Shown here: one piece after another, positions 36,901 through 44,553 of the stretch | Numbering within the stretch: the first letter of the stretch is position 1 | How the letters are laid out: the number at the start of each line of letters is the position of its first letter | Origin: Nocardia sp. XZ_19_385 | GTDB lineage: Bacteria > Actinomycetota > Actinomycetes > Mycobacteriales > Mycobacteriaceae | Direction: 5' to 3' | Assembly: GCF_015355755.1 (NCBI RefSeq) | Contig: NZ_JACVEE010000003.1 | Span: 682,001 to 746,000 of the forward strand | DNA length: 64,000 nt | Made by a program: the position numbers and the translations under genes | Notes under the pieces: generated by a model | Databases searched by the model: none | Told to the model about the DNA's origin: nothing | Seen by the model: only the letters and a program-made list of their open reading frames with translations

Positions 36901-37335
36901 GGTGGGGAGGTGGCGGCGGACCAGGTTGTCGACCATGAAGCCGCCGGCGTACACCCCTACCTGCCGGCCGCCCACCCGGCCCGCGATTCCGGCGTCGTCG
37001 AGCGCCTCCCACGCCACCTCGAGCAGGAGGCGTTGTTGCGGGTCCATGCTGACCGCTTCCCGGGGCGAGATGCCGAAGAACTCCGGATCGAAATCCCATG
37101 GGGATTCCAGGAATCCACCGCGTTTGGTGTACATGCGGCCGGGAGCGTCCGGGTCCGGGTCGTAGAACAGGTCGGTATTCCATCGGTCCGCGGGCATGTC
37201 GACGATGCCGTCACCCTTGCTGACCAGAAATTGCCAGAACTCGCCGGGGCCGTTGACGTTTCCAGGAAAACGGCACCCCATTCCCACGATCGCGATATCG
37301 GTGACGGAATAGTCCCGATCCTGTCCTCGATGCAT
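31000..37335 (-). CDS. highly reducing type I PKS module (KS-AT-DH-ER-KR-ACP)
   Basis: The 2111-residue protein is one complete reducing module. KS has Cys in DTACSSS near residue 183 and EAHGTGT. AT begins with FSGMGPQW and has GHSVGE near 625 and a VPYHS motif instead of the modular HAFH or YASH. DH has HVVDGVVLLP near 926. The medium-chain ER has GLNYKDAMK near 1436 and VHGAAGGTGL near 1550. KR has LITGGCGAFG near 1748, and the ACP has LGLDSLLS near 2058. There is no docking segment, methyltransferase or thioesterase, so iteration in the manner of mycocerosate-type or fungal reducing enzymes is likely. The start at 37335 has GAGGAG upstream. AOS2 follows after one base. Confidence 0.9.
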   Translation of the reverse strand: MHRGQDRDYSVTDIAIVGMGCRFPGNVNGPGEFWQFLVSKGDGIVDMPADRWNTDLFYDPDPDAPGRMYTKRGGFLESPWDFDPEFFGISPREAVSMDPQQRLLLEVAWEALDDAGIAGRVGGRQVGVYAGGFMVDNLVRRHLPTGRVAIDNHTPTSGSLTMISNRLSYVFDLHGPSMTIDTACSSSLVAVHEATQALVRGECEVALAGGVNVMLHPETFVSMCKGRFLAPDGRCKSFDAGADGYGRSEGAGMLVLKPTGAALRDGDRIYAVIRGSGANQDGRTAGITVPNPQAQQELAERVCAAAGIDPAHIGYVEAHGTGTAVGDPIELSALGAVFGTAAGRKSALPVGSLKAGIGHMEAAAGVAGVMKAALTVFHRTIAPQAWLRTLNPAIPFTELNLRVPTETEPFPADGTRALVAVNGFGYGGTNAHVLVEEAPQAHPATPRRKPARVLPISGATEAAVRAVASRLGALVAGGADDGLVCDAAWTRRAHHPVRTAVTYTDGKDLADRLAAVAAGAGALGKPVVAPGTKPVFVFSGMGPQWWRMGRDLLLAGGVFGRTAMEIDAVFNDIAGWSIVEELLCEEEHSRVEHTEVAQPANFLIQVCLVAALAELGVHPAAIVGHSVGEVSAAYVSGALSLRDALLVSYHRSRLQARTAGTGGMLAVGLTEAEAMDWLADRPDLCLAAVNSPSAITLAGPVDSLEALRVSLEETGIFGKRLRVEVPYHSALMDPILGELETVLSGVRSTEPTAALYSTVTGAQAGGTRFGAAYWRDNVREPVRFAATIGVLIEDGHRVFLEVGPHPVLSGNIREILLQAGESGTAIPTLHRKQDDADSLCRVVGALYTAGCLDGTETPGSGAGPAIHLDLPAYPWQRTRLWNEDPAVERLRTGTPDSRPLLGERLDAQAPEWETELSGSRLPWLPEHVVDGVVLLPGAAYLDAALSAADVLTDHRSLTIESVRFRKPLVVDEHDIPRLRMAIDASTNRFTVSSRSATVADWTVNCTGRIVDGLMESRKCDVPEDARQLITGEEFYARLAERGLAYGPAFRRIAEARVDADTVVATIEPPTGAVDGHLAHPTVTDAALQSVAALAELPDGAVVPAKVDAVRWFSPLPRRSVLAVARRLPGSVLRADVALCDSDGVVYVEFVGVEFARIAPPVAPIDRLDRLFYEWEWEPRETPAEDLAVVPSERETAIVVALGEPTRALAIAEAYPGSRVVAAGGIAQTIRDTLSTNGIERVTIVVVPPPVQAGSVEPAAATIDAVAGLVAAAKEVQSALDELAADSPQADAVHAVVLTERALRLPDDRHEPDLTQAALAGARRVLRNEQPGLHWRLLDVAPGHSAREVVAELRGGSTPDNADADEVALRQGVRLVPRGRRTLADRLRPYTESTVSPGPEESFELEAPASGLLTDLALRAAERRDPQDREVEVRMDVLGLNYKDAMKVLGVLTAEDLRGTYFGTGLGMEGFGQVTRVGPEVTEVSPGDQVFVSTRDMFRRYVTVSLDHGVVSPLYPGARPEHAGSLLPLFTAHYGLYRAAGVRAGDTVLVHGAAGGTGLAAIQVARALGARVIGSAGTDERRAVALAAGAHEVVNSRSLNFVDDVLRLTDGHGADVVFSSAPGETLRQNLRVAAEFGRIVEIGKADIYGSGAIDLRPFDRNLSLIAVDMDRMFQARPELTRAVTAEVLARLDKGEYEALPTTMYPVSRLPQAFESVARSRHTGRVVVDLGAAPLIRPRRPEFAVHPGATYLITGGCGAFGLATARWLVTRGATHLVLAARRGATTDEARDQLRAWASAGIDVTVAQMDVADPERVRTLVHTIRDTMPPLRGVFHTAGVLDDRLLGAVTVESLRRVVEPKVRGAWNLHTALDDAGVAVDAFVLYSSVSALVGTASQIGYAAANSALDALAALRQSQGKAALSVNWGALAGGGMAASTEEIERYLDLMGMRPIDMDTAAELLGACLSLDARTGGILVGDIDWSAWAAANPASATSTRFADQVAAAGQDVSGTDALRAELLAMPVEQRGAVLSFVLAEQLAAVLGISAEAVDMSVPLPDLGLDSLLSVELASRVVTTLGVPASALEFSRGTGISTIARRMAAGLSSDTMNLRKVS

Positions 37336-37434
37336 GTCAACTCCTCGTTTCGTCGATCCGGCACCACGGAAATCGTCGATCAGAGGAGAGGGTGAGCACA
37401 TGAGCATGGGCATACTCAAATCCCAGGCCCATAC

Positions 37435-40089
37435 CTATCGGGGCAGCTCACACCGGCCGAGGAGACGGCGGAGCTCGTCGCGCGTGCAGATGCCGAGCTT
37501 GCTGTACACCCGCGCCAGATGGTTGTCGATCGTGCGTTTGGAGACCCCGATGTCCGCGGCGATCTCCCGGTTGGTCCGGCCGGACAATGCCCGCACGGCG
37601 ATCTCGCGTTCCCGGGTGGTGAGGTCGAATTCGTCGGTCTCTCCGGGCATTTGGGACACTCCCGGGCAGCGGTCCCCGACGGCCACGGCGAAGGCCCGGC
37701 AGCGCCGAGCCGAATCCGCCTTGCCGCAGTCGCGGTAGCCGCGGGAAGCCTGCCGGTACACCTCGGCGGCTATCGGCAATCGGCCGGACTGTTCGAACTC
37801 GGCCGCAACAGCTTCCAGCGCCACGGGGTCCCGCGCGACCAGTGCTTCGGCGTGCCGCAGACAGCGGTGCACCGGATGCCCGGGATCGGGTTCCGCCGCC
37901 GCGAGGGTGCGCAACCGGGCCACCGGCACTTCGCCGCCGAGCCGGACCAGATCATGCAGTGCGAGGACTTCCACCGCGTATGCCCCCGACCACCGGGCGC
38001 GCTCGGCCACGGCCAGTGCCTGAACCTGCGCCGCCTGCACCGCACCCTGGGCGACCGATACCCACGGCCGCGCGAGTTCGGCCCACAAGGTGAAGACCCG
38101 GCCCGGAAGCCACTCGTGGTCCGGGAGCGTGGCCAGTGCGGCGGCCCCCGCCTCGTGGTCGCCCGCCATGGCCGCGACGTATGCCTGTTCCCCGGCCAGC
38201 AGACCGTAGAAGATCCGCCCGGCGTTGGAGCTGGGGCTGTAGAGCGCCCGGGCTTCACTCAGCCACCGCCCGGCCTCATCGATCCGGCCCGCGAACCGCG
38301 CCACCTGCGCATTGCCCACCGAGGACAGCATGATCGCGAAATCCCAGCCGAGCGCCAGGGCGGCCCGGTGAGCTTGTCCGGCAACCTCGGCCGCAACCTC
38401 GAGCCGGCCCTCGAGCAGGCTGCGCTGGGTGCGCAGCAGCGCGACCAGCGGAGTTATCCACGGCAACTCCGCTACCTCCGGAACCCCCCGCGAATCCAGT
38501 GTCGCGGCCACATCCCCCGCGAGCCATGCGCCACCGAAGGTGGCCGTCAGCTCGGCGGCCACCCCGAGTTTCGGTGCGGACTCCGGGTCCGCCATGCGCT
38601 GCGTGTCCTCGATGATCGCGTCCTGCGCCTCCAGCAGGCCCCCGGCCAAACCGTGCAGCAACGGGTACAGCCCGGCATGCTCCTTGCCGATGAGCACTCC
38701 GGCGCACTCCGAGTCCGCGACGCTCCCGAGCTCCTTCATCGCGCCGTCGTAGTCGCCTAAACCCCAGAACAGCGTTTCGGCACGGGCGATCGTCGCACCG
38801 GCGCGTTGTTCGGGCTCGTCGGCGCGGGACGCGACGGCATCGATCAGGGCCAGTAGTTCGGCATGCCGCTCGCCGGCGATCAGCACCCGCCACAATGTGA
38901 CTCCGGCGCGATGCATCTGGTCGAATTGCCCGGCCGCCAATGCGGCGGTCACCGCTTCCCGGGCAAGCCGTTCGGCCAGCGGCAGGTCGAGTATCGACCA
39001 CGCCCGCTGGGCGGCCTGGCGCAGGACGTCGGTGTCCACCGGGACACCCGCGTCCAGCCGCCAGCGGGCGATCTGCAGCGCGTCGTCCTGACCGTTGGTT
39101 CCGGCGGCGGCGAGGGCCTCGCTCAGTTTGCGTTTCGCGTGTCTGGTGCGCAGCGCGGGACAGGCTTCGCGCAGCGCCTCGGCATAGAGGGGATGCGCCA
39201 GCCGCACCAGCGTCCGGGGGCCGTCCTGCTGCACATGCAGCAGGCCCTGCCCCTCCAAGCTCAGCAGCATGTCCTCGGTGACCAGCCGGGTCAGCACCTC
39301 GAGACTCACCGGTTCGGACAATGCGACGAGCTCCAGCGCCCACTGTTGTTCCTCACCCAGATGACCGATGCGGGATTGGACCAGTTCGGTCAGCCGCGGG
39401 GCCGCCAACCATGGCCCGTGCCACGTCCACACCCCATTGACCGGCGAGAGCGCAGCGCTGTCCAATCCGGAAGTGACCAGCTCACGCAGCAACAACGGAT
39501 TTCCGCCGGTCAGTTCACGCAATCGCTGCACGGTGAGCAGAGCCACCTGGCCGTCCAGCACCTGTTCCAGCAACTCTTCGATCTCGTTGCCGCACAGGGT
39601 GGGCAATTCGACGCGGCGTACCAGACCTTCGGTCCACAGCGGAGCGAGATCGCGGGTGCCCGGTTCGCCGGAACGGGTGACGGCGAACAGGAATGCGTGA
39701 TGGGCGCGCACCAACTGACGCAATACGGCCACCGACGCGAGATCCAGCAGATGCGCGTCGTCCACGATCACCACCGCGCGCCCATTCTCGGGGGCCTCGG
39801 CCAGCCGTCTGGCCAGTTCGGTGATCAGTACGCTCTGCCCCGGCGCCGGCGTCGCCCGGCCCTCCAGATACATCGCCAACGCTCCGAACGCGACATCGCT
39901 GGTAACCGACGTCGCCGAAACACTGCGGACGACGAACTCGGTGCCGGCCAGCCGGTCGGCGAATTCGCGCGCCAACCGGCTTTTACCCACGCCCGCCGCG
40001 CCGGCCACGATGAATCCATTGTTTTCCGGGTCCCGAAGGGCCCCGATAATGCTGTCCAATTCGTCTTGCCTACCGACAAACGGCCACAT
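37435..40089 (-). CDS. LuxR family transcriptional regulator, LAL type (2)
   Basis: The 884-residue protein has Walker A GAAGVGKS near residue 33, Walker B AVVIVDDAHLLD, an extended helical repeat region and a C-terminal LuxR HTH (TTREREIAVRALSGRTNREI, IDNHLARVYSKLGI). It is 99 bp upstream of PKS2 on the same strand; that gap contains a direct repeat TCGTCGATC (24-bp spacing) and could hold a PKS2 promoter. With the LAL protein at 26925 it brackets the PKS2-AOS2 pair. Both differ enough in sequence not to be recent duplicates. Confidence 0.9.
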   Translation of the reverse strand: MWPFVGRQDELDSIIGALRDPENNGFIVAGAAGVGKSRLAREFADRLAGTEFVVRSVSATSVTSDVAFGALAMYLEGRATPAPGQSVLITELARRLAEAPENGRAVVIVDDAHLLDLASVAVLRQLVRAHHAFLFAVTRSGEPGTRDLAPLWTEGLVRRVELPTLCGNEIEELLEQVLDGQVALLTVQRLRELTGGNPLLLRELVTSGLDSAALSPVNGVWTWHGPWLAAPRLTELVQSRIGHLGEEQQWALELVALSEPVSLEVLTRLVTEDMLLSLEGQGLLHVQQDGPRTLVRLAHPLYAEALREACPALRTRHAKRKLSEALAAAGTNGQDDALQIARWRLDAGVPVDTDVLRQAAQRAWSILDLPLAERLAREAVTAALAAGQFDQMHRAGVTLWRVLIAGERHAELLALIDAVASRADEPEQRAGATIARAETLFWGLGDYDGAMKELGSVADSECAGVLIGKEHAGLYPLLHGLAGGLLEAQDAIIEDTQRMADPESAPKLGVAAELTATFGGAWLAGDVAATLDSRGVPEVAELPWITPLVALLRTQRSLLEGRLEVAAEVAGQAHRAALALGWDFAIMLSSVGNAQVARFAGRIDEAGRWLSEARALYSPSSNAGRIFYGLLAGEQAYVAAMAGDHEAGAAALATLPDHEWLPGRVFTLWAELARPWVSVAQGAVQAAQVQALAVAERARWSGAYAVEVLALHDLVRLGGEVPVARLRTLAAAEPDPGHPVHRCLRHAEALVARDPVALEAVAAEFEQSGRLPIAAEVYRQASRGYRDCGKADSARRCRAFAVAVGDRCPGVSQMPGETDEFDLTTREREIAVRALSGRTNREIAADIGVSKRTIDNHLARVYSKLGICTRDELRRLLGRCELPR

Positions 40090-40384
40090 GGGAGCCCCCG
40101 GTGATTCGCATCAGCTGTATGGATGAACCATTTCCACGTCGTGGCGCCGAACAGACATCCTCCGTGCGGAAGATTCCTGCATGTCCACAGCGATGCACCC
40201 CAACCCGCATGAGAGCTGCGGATTGTCCCGCTAGGCATATCCGTCCGTGCCGCTGCCGCGTTACTCCCGGGTTCAGCGGTGCAACTCGGGTGGCATGGAT
40301 ATGACCGACATCACCGGTCCCCGGCCGTCAGCATTGCGTTAAGCCCTCTGGTGTGTGGCGGGTGGAGCGCTGAGACTCGCGCAG
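40090..40384. other. 295-bp divergent intergenic region
   Basis: This gap separates the LAL regulator from a KimA-like transporter and must contain both promoters. I looked for a c-di-AMP (ydaO) riboswitch, which controls kimA in Bacillus, and did not recognise one. No inverted repeat longer than about 6 bp was noticed and no small gene is supported. Confidence 0.5.
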
Positions 40385-42187
40385 ATGACCGATTTGTTGT
40401 CGTCCGCGAAGACCGAACCAAGTAAGCGCGGCTTGACCGTGCCGACCGGTCTGGCCGGACTCTCTCTCGATGCGATGGCCTCGGTGTCCTATGGACCCGA
40501 GGCGATCGTGCTGGTGCTGGCCGTCGCGGGCGGTGCGGGGCTGGGGCTTACGGTGCCGGTGACGCTCGCGATCGCGGCGTTGCTCGCGGTGCTGGTGGCC
40601 TCCTATCGGCAGGTGATCGCGGCGTTCCCCGACGGCGGTGGTGCCTACGCGGTGGCCAAGGCCTATCTGGGCCGGCGTACCAGCCTCACCGCCGCGGCTT
40701 CCTTGATCGTCGACTACGTCCTGAATGTGGCGGTGTCGATCGCGGCCGGTATCGCGGCGCTCACTTCGGCGTTTCCCGCGTTGCACGGGTACACGGTGGA
40801 GATCTGCCTGGCGGTGCTGGTGGGCATCACCGCACTGAACCTGTTGGGTATCAACGAAAGTGCGCGAGCGTTCATGGCGCCGACCGCTGTGTTCGTCGCC
40901 GGGATCATGCTGGTGATCGTGGCGGGGCTGGTGCGCGGCACGCCTGCGGTCACTGTCGCCGGCGCCGCCGCGGTGCCGTCGGATCTGCAGACTGTCGGTG
41001 TCCTGCTGGTGTTGAAAGCGTTCTCCAGTGGATGTGCCGCGCTGACCGGTGTCGAAGCGATTGCCAACGCGGTACCCAGTTTCCGACCGCCGCGGGTGCG
41101 CCGGGCCCAGGGTGCGGAGGTGGCGCTGGGTGCGCTGCTGGGCGTCATGCTGGTCGGGCTGGCGGTGTTGATCGAGAAGTTCCAGGTCCATCCGATCGAG
41201 GGAACGACCGTCCTGTCTCAGCTCACCTCGGCCGCGCTCGGCGACGGAATCGGTTACTACATAGTGCAATTCGCCACCGTGGTGTTGCTGGCGCTGGCCG
41301 CCAACACCTCCTACGGCGGATTGCCCACGCTGACAAGGATTCTGGCCGACGACAACTGCCTGCCGCACCGGTTCGCCGTGAGCTCGCCGCGCCAGGTGTA
41401 CCGGTACGGCGTGGTGGCGCTGGGCGTCAGTGCGGGTGTGTTGCTGATCGGGGCGAACGGCGAGATGAATGCGCTGGTGCCGTTGTTCGCGATCGGCGTG
41501 TTCGTCGGTTTCACCATCGCGCAGGCGGGCATGGTCCGGCACTGGCTGCGTACTCGCGGCCCGGGCTGGCAATGGCGGCTCGCGCTCAACGGTTTCGGTG
41601 CGGTACTGACGTTCGCTGCCGCGATCATCACCGCGGGGATGAAGTTCACCGAGGGTGCCTGGCTGGTCGTGGTTGTCCTGCCGATCCTGGTGCTGGCCAT
41701 GGAACGGGTGCGGCGCGCCTATCATCGGATCGGGGAATCCCGGCGTGCAGTGGATGATTCGCGTCCCGGCATGCCTGCCCGCCCGCAGCCGGGTGCGGCG
41801 GCGCTGGTGGTGGTGCCGGTCTCGGAGGTCTCGGAGCTGAGCTGCCAGGCGCTGTCGGCGGCGATGTCGATCGGACGCGACGTCGTCGCGGTGCACGTCT
41901 GTCTCGACGGCGGGCCGGCGAAGGCATTCACGAAAGCATGGGAGGCTTGGCATCCTGATGTCCGGCTGGTGTTGCTGGAAGACAGTGACGCCACCGTCGG
42001 CGGACCAGTCGCACGCTATGTCCGCGAGACTTTTCCAGGCCGGCGCAAAGTCGTGGTGATCGCCGAGCTCGACCCGCCCGGTGGCTGGCAACGGGTGCTG
42101 CCCAGCCACCGCAGCCAGGAACTCGAGAAGCAGCTGCGGCGACAGCCCGGCACTGTGGTGTGTCATCTGCGCGTGCCCGTGGAATGA
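40385..42187 (+). CDS. APC-superfamily transporter, KimA (YdaO)-like
   Basis: The 600-residue protein starts with a cytosolic segment, then shows the APC first-helix motif LSLDAMASVSYGPEA and about twelve hydrophobic segments to residue 460, followed by a soluble C-terminal domain of about 130 residues (ALVVVPVSEVSEL, RDVVAVHV, RKVVVIAEL) with a USP-like alternating pattern. Length, helix count and C-terminal domain match KimA-type potassium/proton symporters, although amino-acid transport is not excluded. The ATG at 40385 was preferred; a GTG 30 bp upstream in frame is possible. Confidence 0.75.
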   Translation: MTDLLSSAKTEPSKRGLTVPTGLAGLSLDAMASVSYGPEAIVLVLAVAGGAGLGLTVPVTLAIAALLAVLVASYRQVIAAFPDGGGAYAVAKAYLGRRTSLTAAASLIVDYVLNVAVSIAAGIAALTSAFPALHGYTVEICLAVLVGITALNLLGINESARAFMAPTAVFVAGIMLVIVAGLVRGTPAVTVAGAAAVPSDLQTVGVLLVLKAFSSGCAALTGVEAIANAVPSFRPPRVRRAQGAEVALGALLGVMLVGLAVLIEKFQVHPIEGTTVLSQLTSAALGDGIGYYIVQFATVVLLALAANTSYGGLPTLTRILADDNCLPHRFAVSSPRQVYRYGVVALGVSAGVLLIGANGEMNALVPLFAIGVFVGFTIAQAGMVRHWLRTRGPGWQWRLALNGFGAVLTFAAAIITAGMKFTEGAWLVVVVLPILVLAMERVRRAYHRIGESRRAVDDSRPGMPARPQPGAAALVVVPVSEVSELSCQALSAAMSIGRDVVAVHVCLDGGPAKAFTKAWEAWHPDVRLVLLEDSDATVGGPVARYVRETFPGRRKVVVIAELDPPGGWQRVLPSHRSQELEKQLRRQPGTVVCHLRVPVE

Positions 42188-42222
42188 CCAGACGTCAGGC
42201 CGGCGAGAGCACCCGTTGCGCC

Positions 42223-42876
42223 CTACGGCTTCAGTTGGGTCAGGATGACGCTCATGACGCCGATTTCCTGGCTCTGGGCCTGGAACATCGAGCGTGCCGC
42301 TTCTTTGACCGGGCCGCTTTGGAGGAGTTCGTCGGCGGCTTTGGTCATAGCCGTTCCGCCCTCGTGGTGGCGAATCATCAACTGCAAGAACAGAATTTCC
42401 GCTGCGCGACCCTTGGCGGTGGCGAGGGCGTCGAGTTCGGCCATGGTCGCCATGCCCGGCATGGTGGTTGCCGCGGGTGTGGTGGTGGACGTGGGTTCAG
42501 GCGAATGGTGGTGTGACGCAGCCGGTTCGGTGTGCATCCAGGCCATCGGGCGCGAGGACATCGGTGCGGCGTTGGCCAGGCGCAACCATCCGAGCATGGT
42601 GCCGATTTCCATGCGCTGGGTGTCGGCGAGCTGCTGGGCCAGGCGACGTACGGGGGCGCCCGCGGCCGGGTCCAGGCGTTGCACCATCTGCAGGGCCTGC
42701 TGGTGGTGGGCGGTCATGTCCTGGGCGAAGCCGACCTCGACGGTGTCGAGAATCGGTGCCGCCGTGTGATTCTCGGCGAACATGAGGGGGCGAAGCGCGG
42801 CTCCGAGGACCAGCAGGGTGAATCCGGCCGCCGCCAAGGCGGCGATCCGGATCCAGCCCGGGATGTTTCGATCCAC
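42223..42876 (-). CDS. DUF305 family secreted/membrane-anchored protein
   Basis: The 217-residue protein has one N-terminal transmembrane or signal segment (AALAAAGFTLLVLGAAL) and two His-rich DUF305 motifs, MTAHHQQALQM near residue 55 and MIRHHEGGTAM near residue 168, with a His/Thr/Pro-rich linker between. DUF305 proteins are ferritin-like helical proteins often linked to metal handling, but function is not established. The GTG start lies one base after the TAG of the LVIVD gene, so the two are translationally coupled and probably act together outside the membrane. Confidence 0.85.
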   Translation of the reverse strand: MDRNIPGWIRIAALAAAGFTLLVLGAALRPLMFAENHTAAPILDTVEVGFAQDMTAHHQQALQMVQRLDPAAGAPVRRLAQQLADTQRMEIGTMLGWLRLANAAPMSSRPMAWMHTEPAASHHHSPEPTSTTTPAATTMPGMATMAELDALATAKGRAAEILFLQLMIRHHEGGTAMTKAADELLQSGPVKEAARSMFQAQSQEIGVMSVILTQLKP

Positions 42877-42877
42877 G

Positions 42878-44452
42878 CTACGACCCGACGACGGACTGCT
42901 GGTTCTCCGGCGCGGTGTACACGTCGTTGTCCAGTTGCAGGGCCATGAATCCGTTGTCCGAGCAGGAGACGAACAGTTGGTTGCCGCGCCATTCCGGCGG
43001 CGAGAGGCACCAGTCGGTGGAGACGTCGCCGAAGGCTACGTGGCCGCTGCGCTGGGTGAGTGCCTGCCAGGGGTTGAACTGGCCTTCCAGGACCGAACGG
43101 GCCAGCGGCGGCGCCGACATCAAGGGCATGCCGATGATGGAGGCCAGGGCGTGCGGGGAGTTCCAGAGTTCCAGGTTCCGGCCGGTGCGGGCGGGCGGGT
43201 TGAAGTAGGCGATCTCGCGGATGGCGAAGGGGTCGCGGATGTCGAAAACCCGGATGCCCGAGGAGATCCAGCCGCAGGCGAGGGCGGTGGGGTTGTCCGC
43301 GCGGTCGGCGGAACAGTAGTGCGATTCGTAGGCGAAGACCGAACCGCCCATCGAGGAGCCGATATTACTGTCGATGTGCTGGGGCAGATTGATCTCCAGC
43401 TTCACCTTCGCCGCGACCTTGGGCTTGGTGTCGTTGGAGATGTCGATGAGTTTGACTCCGCCGGAACCGCCTTCGTCGACGGTGTACAGGTACGGCTTGC
43501 CGTTGTAGGTGACCGGGACGCTGTGCTGAGTGGCCCAGCCATCGGTCCAGAAGGTGCGGCCGATGTGGTGCACCTGCGGGTTCGGGTCGCGCCGCTGCAC
43601 CGCGCTGATGTCGAGCACGGTGAAACCGGCGAGCGCGGAGAGGTACATGCGGTTGCCGTCGGGGCTGATGCCGAAGCCGTGCGCTTCGATTCCGGTGAGC
43701 CCCTGCCAGATGACGCGCGGGTTGGCGGGGTCGGTCAGGTCGACGGCGCTGACGAAACCGGGTGCGATGCCGGAGGCCCAGTAGGTGCGGCCGTCGGGGG
43801 ACCAGCCGCCCTCGTGGGTGGTAATCGGCAGCGGCATCATCAGATTGGTGCCGGGGCCGTGGTTGAGCAGGCGCGGGTGCGCGCAATCGGAGATGTCGTA
43901 GACCGATAGGTAGCCGACGCCCGTACCGACTGGGACACCGGTGCCGACGAGCAGTTTGCGTTCCACGTTGACCTTGAGACTCTCCCAGGTACCCGCGAGC
44001 ATGGCCGGTTCGGTCAGAGTGGCGGTCGGACGTGGGTTGGCGGGGTCGGAGACGTCGAGGACCTGCACGCCGCGGCCCTCGCTGATCAGGTCGCCGGGGA
44101 AGAACGAGCCCATGTAGGCGCAGTGTTCGAAGCTGGTGGAGGTGATGCCGGCGCCGCGGCCCGCGAACTGGCCCAGCATCGACATATTGCAGCGATAGCC
44201 CAGGGTGGAGCGGCCGCTGTTGCGGTCGGCGGCCGGAACGTCGCCTTGCAGACCGGGTTCCGGCATCGAGCCGGGCCCGCAGTCGGCTCGCGGCGCCGCG
44301 ACGCGGCCGACATCGAGGAGTTCTTGGACGGCTGTACCGATATCGGACTGCAAGTCGGCCGACGCGCTGTTCGGTAGCAGCATGGCGGCGAGTACACCCG
44401 CGGTGAGCAGGGCCAATGGCCTGGCCATGCGCGGTCTCGTCAGTGAGCGCAT
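42878..44452 (-). CDS. secreted LVIVD-repeat (beta-propeller-like) protein
   Basis: The ATG at 44452 is preceded by GGGGGAC and starts a clear Sec signal peptide (ALLTAGVLAAMLLPNSASA). The 524-residue product contains repeats of the LVIVD type, each with a VxDxSDPANPRP-like turn (VQVLDVSDPANPRPTA, LTDPANPRVIW, LIDISNDTKPKV, VFDIRDPFAIRE), suggesting a propeller. Several cysteines in the mature part would form disulphides. The pairing with a DUF305 protein is common in actinobacteria, and the function remains unknown. Confidence 0.85.
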   Translation of the reverse strand: MRSLTRPRMARPLALLTAGVLAAMLLPNSASADLQSDIGTAVQELLDVGRVAAPRADCGPGSMPEPGLQGDVPAADRNSGRSTLGYRCNMSMLGQFAGRGAGITSTSFEHCAYMGSFFPGDLISEGRGVQVLDVSDPANPRPTATLTEPAMLAGTWESLKVNVERKLLVGTGVPVGTGVGYLSVYDISDCAHPRLLNHGPGTNLMMPLPITTHEGGWSPDGRTYWASGIAPGFVSAVDLTDPANPRVIWQGLTGIEAHGFGISPDGNRMYLSALAGFTVLDISAVQRRDPNPQVHHIGRTFWTDGWATQHSVPVTYNGKPYLYTVDEGGSGGVKLIDISNDTKPKVAAKVKLEINLPQHIDSNIGSSMGGSVFAYESHYCSADRADNPTALACGWISSGIRVFDIRDPFAIREIAYFNPPARTGRNLELWNSPHALASIIGMPLMSAPPLARSVLEGQFNPWQALTQRSGHVAFGDVSTDWCLSPPEWRGNQLFVSCSDNGFMALQLDNDVYTAPENQQSVVGS

Positions 44453-44488
44453 CGTTGCGTCCCCCAAAAACTCTCGGCATCGAACGGT

Positions 44489-44529
44489 GTCAGTTCCCGC
44501 AACCGACCCAGACGGTTGCGGGAACTGAC
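44489..44529 (-). terminator. 17-bp perfect hairpin after the epoxide-hydrolase-like gene
   Basis: Arms at 44489-44505 (GTCAGTTCCCGCAACCG) and 44513-44529 are perfectly complementary with a 7-nt loop. It lies 25 bp after the stop of the hydrolase-like gene and 37 bp before the start of the LVIVD gene on the same strand. It therefore probably ends the first unit and separates it from the second. A regulatory operator is the alternative. Confidence 0.65.
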
Positions 44530-44553
44530 TGAATAGTAGTAACTGTCGGTAAC

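Noticed and set aside
40090..40384. c-di-AMP riboswitch before the KimA-like gene
   Set aside because: Looked for because B. subtilis kimA is so controlled, but no matching conserved segments were seen.
40328..42166. 612-codon minus-strand frame opposite the KimA-like gene
   Set aside because: It is a His/Arg/Gln-rich shadow of a membrane protein gene, with no motif.
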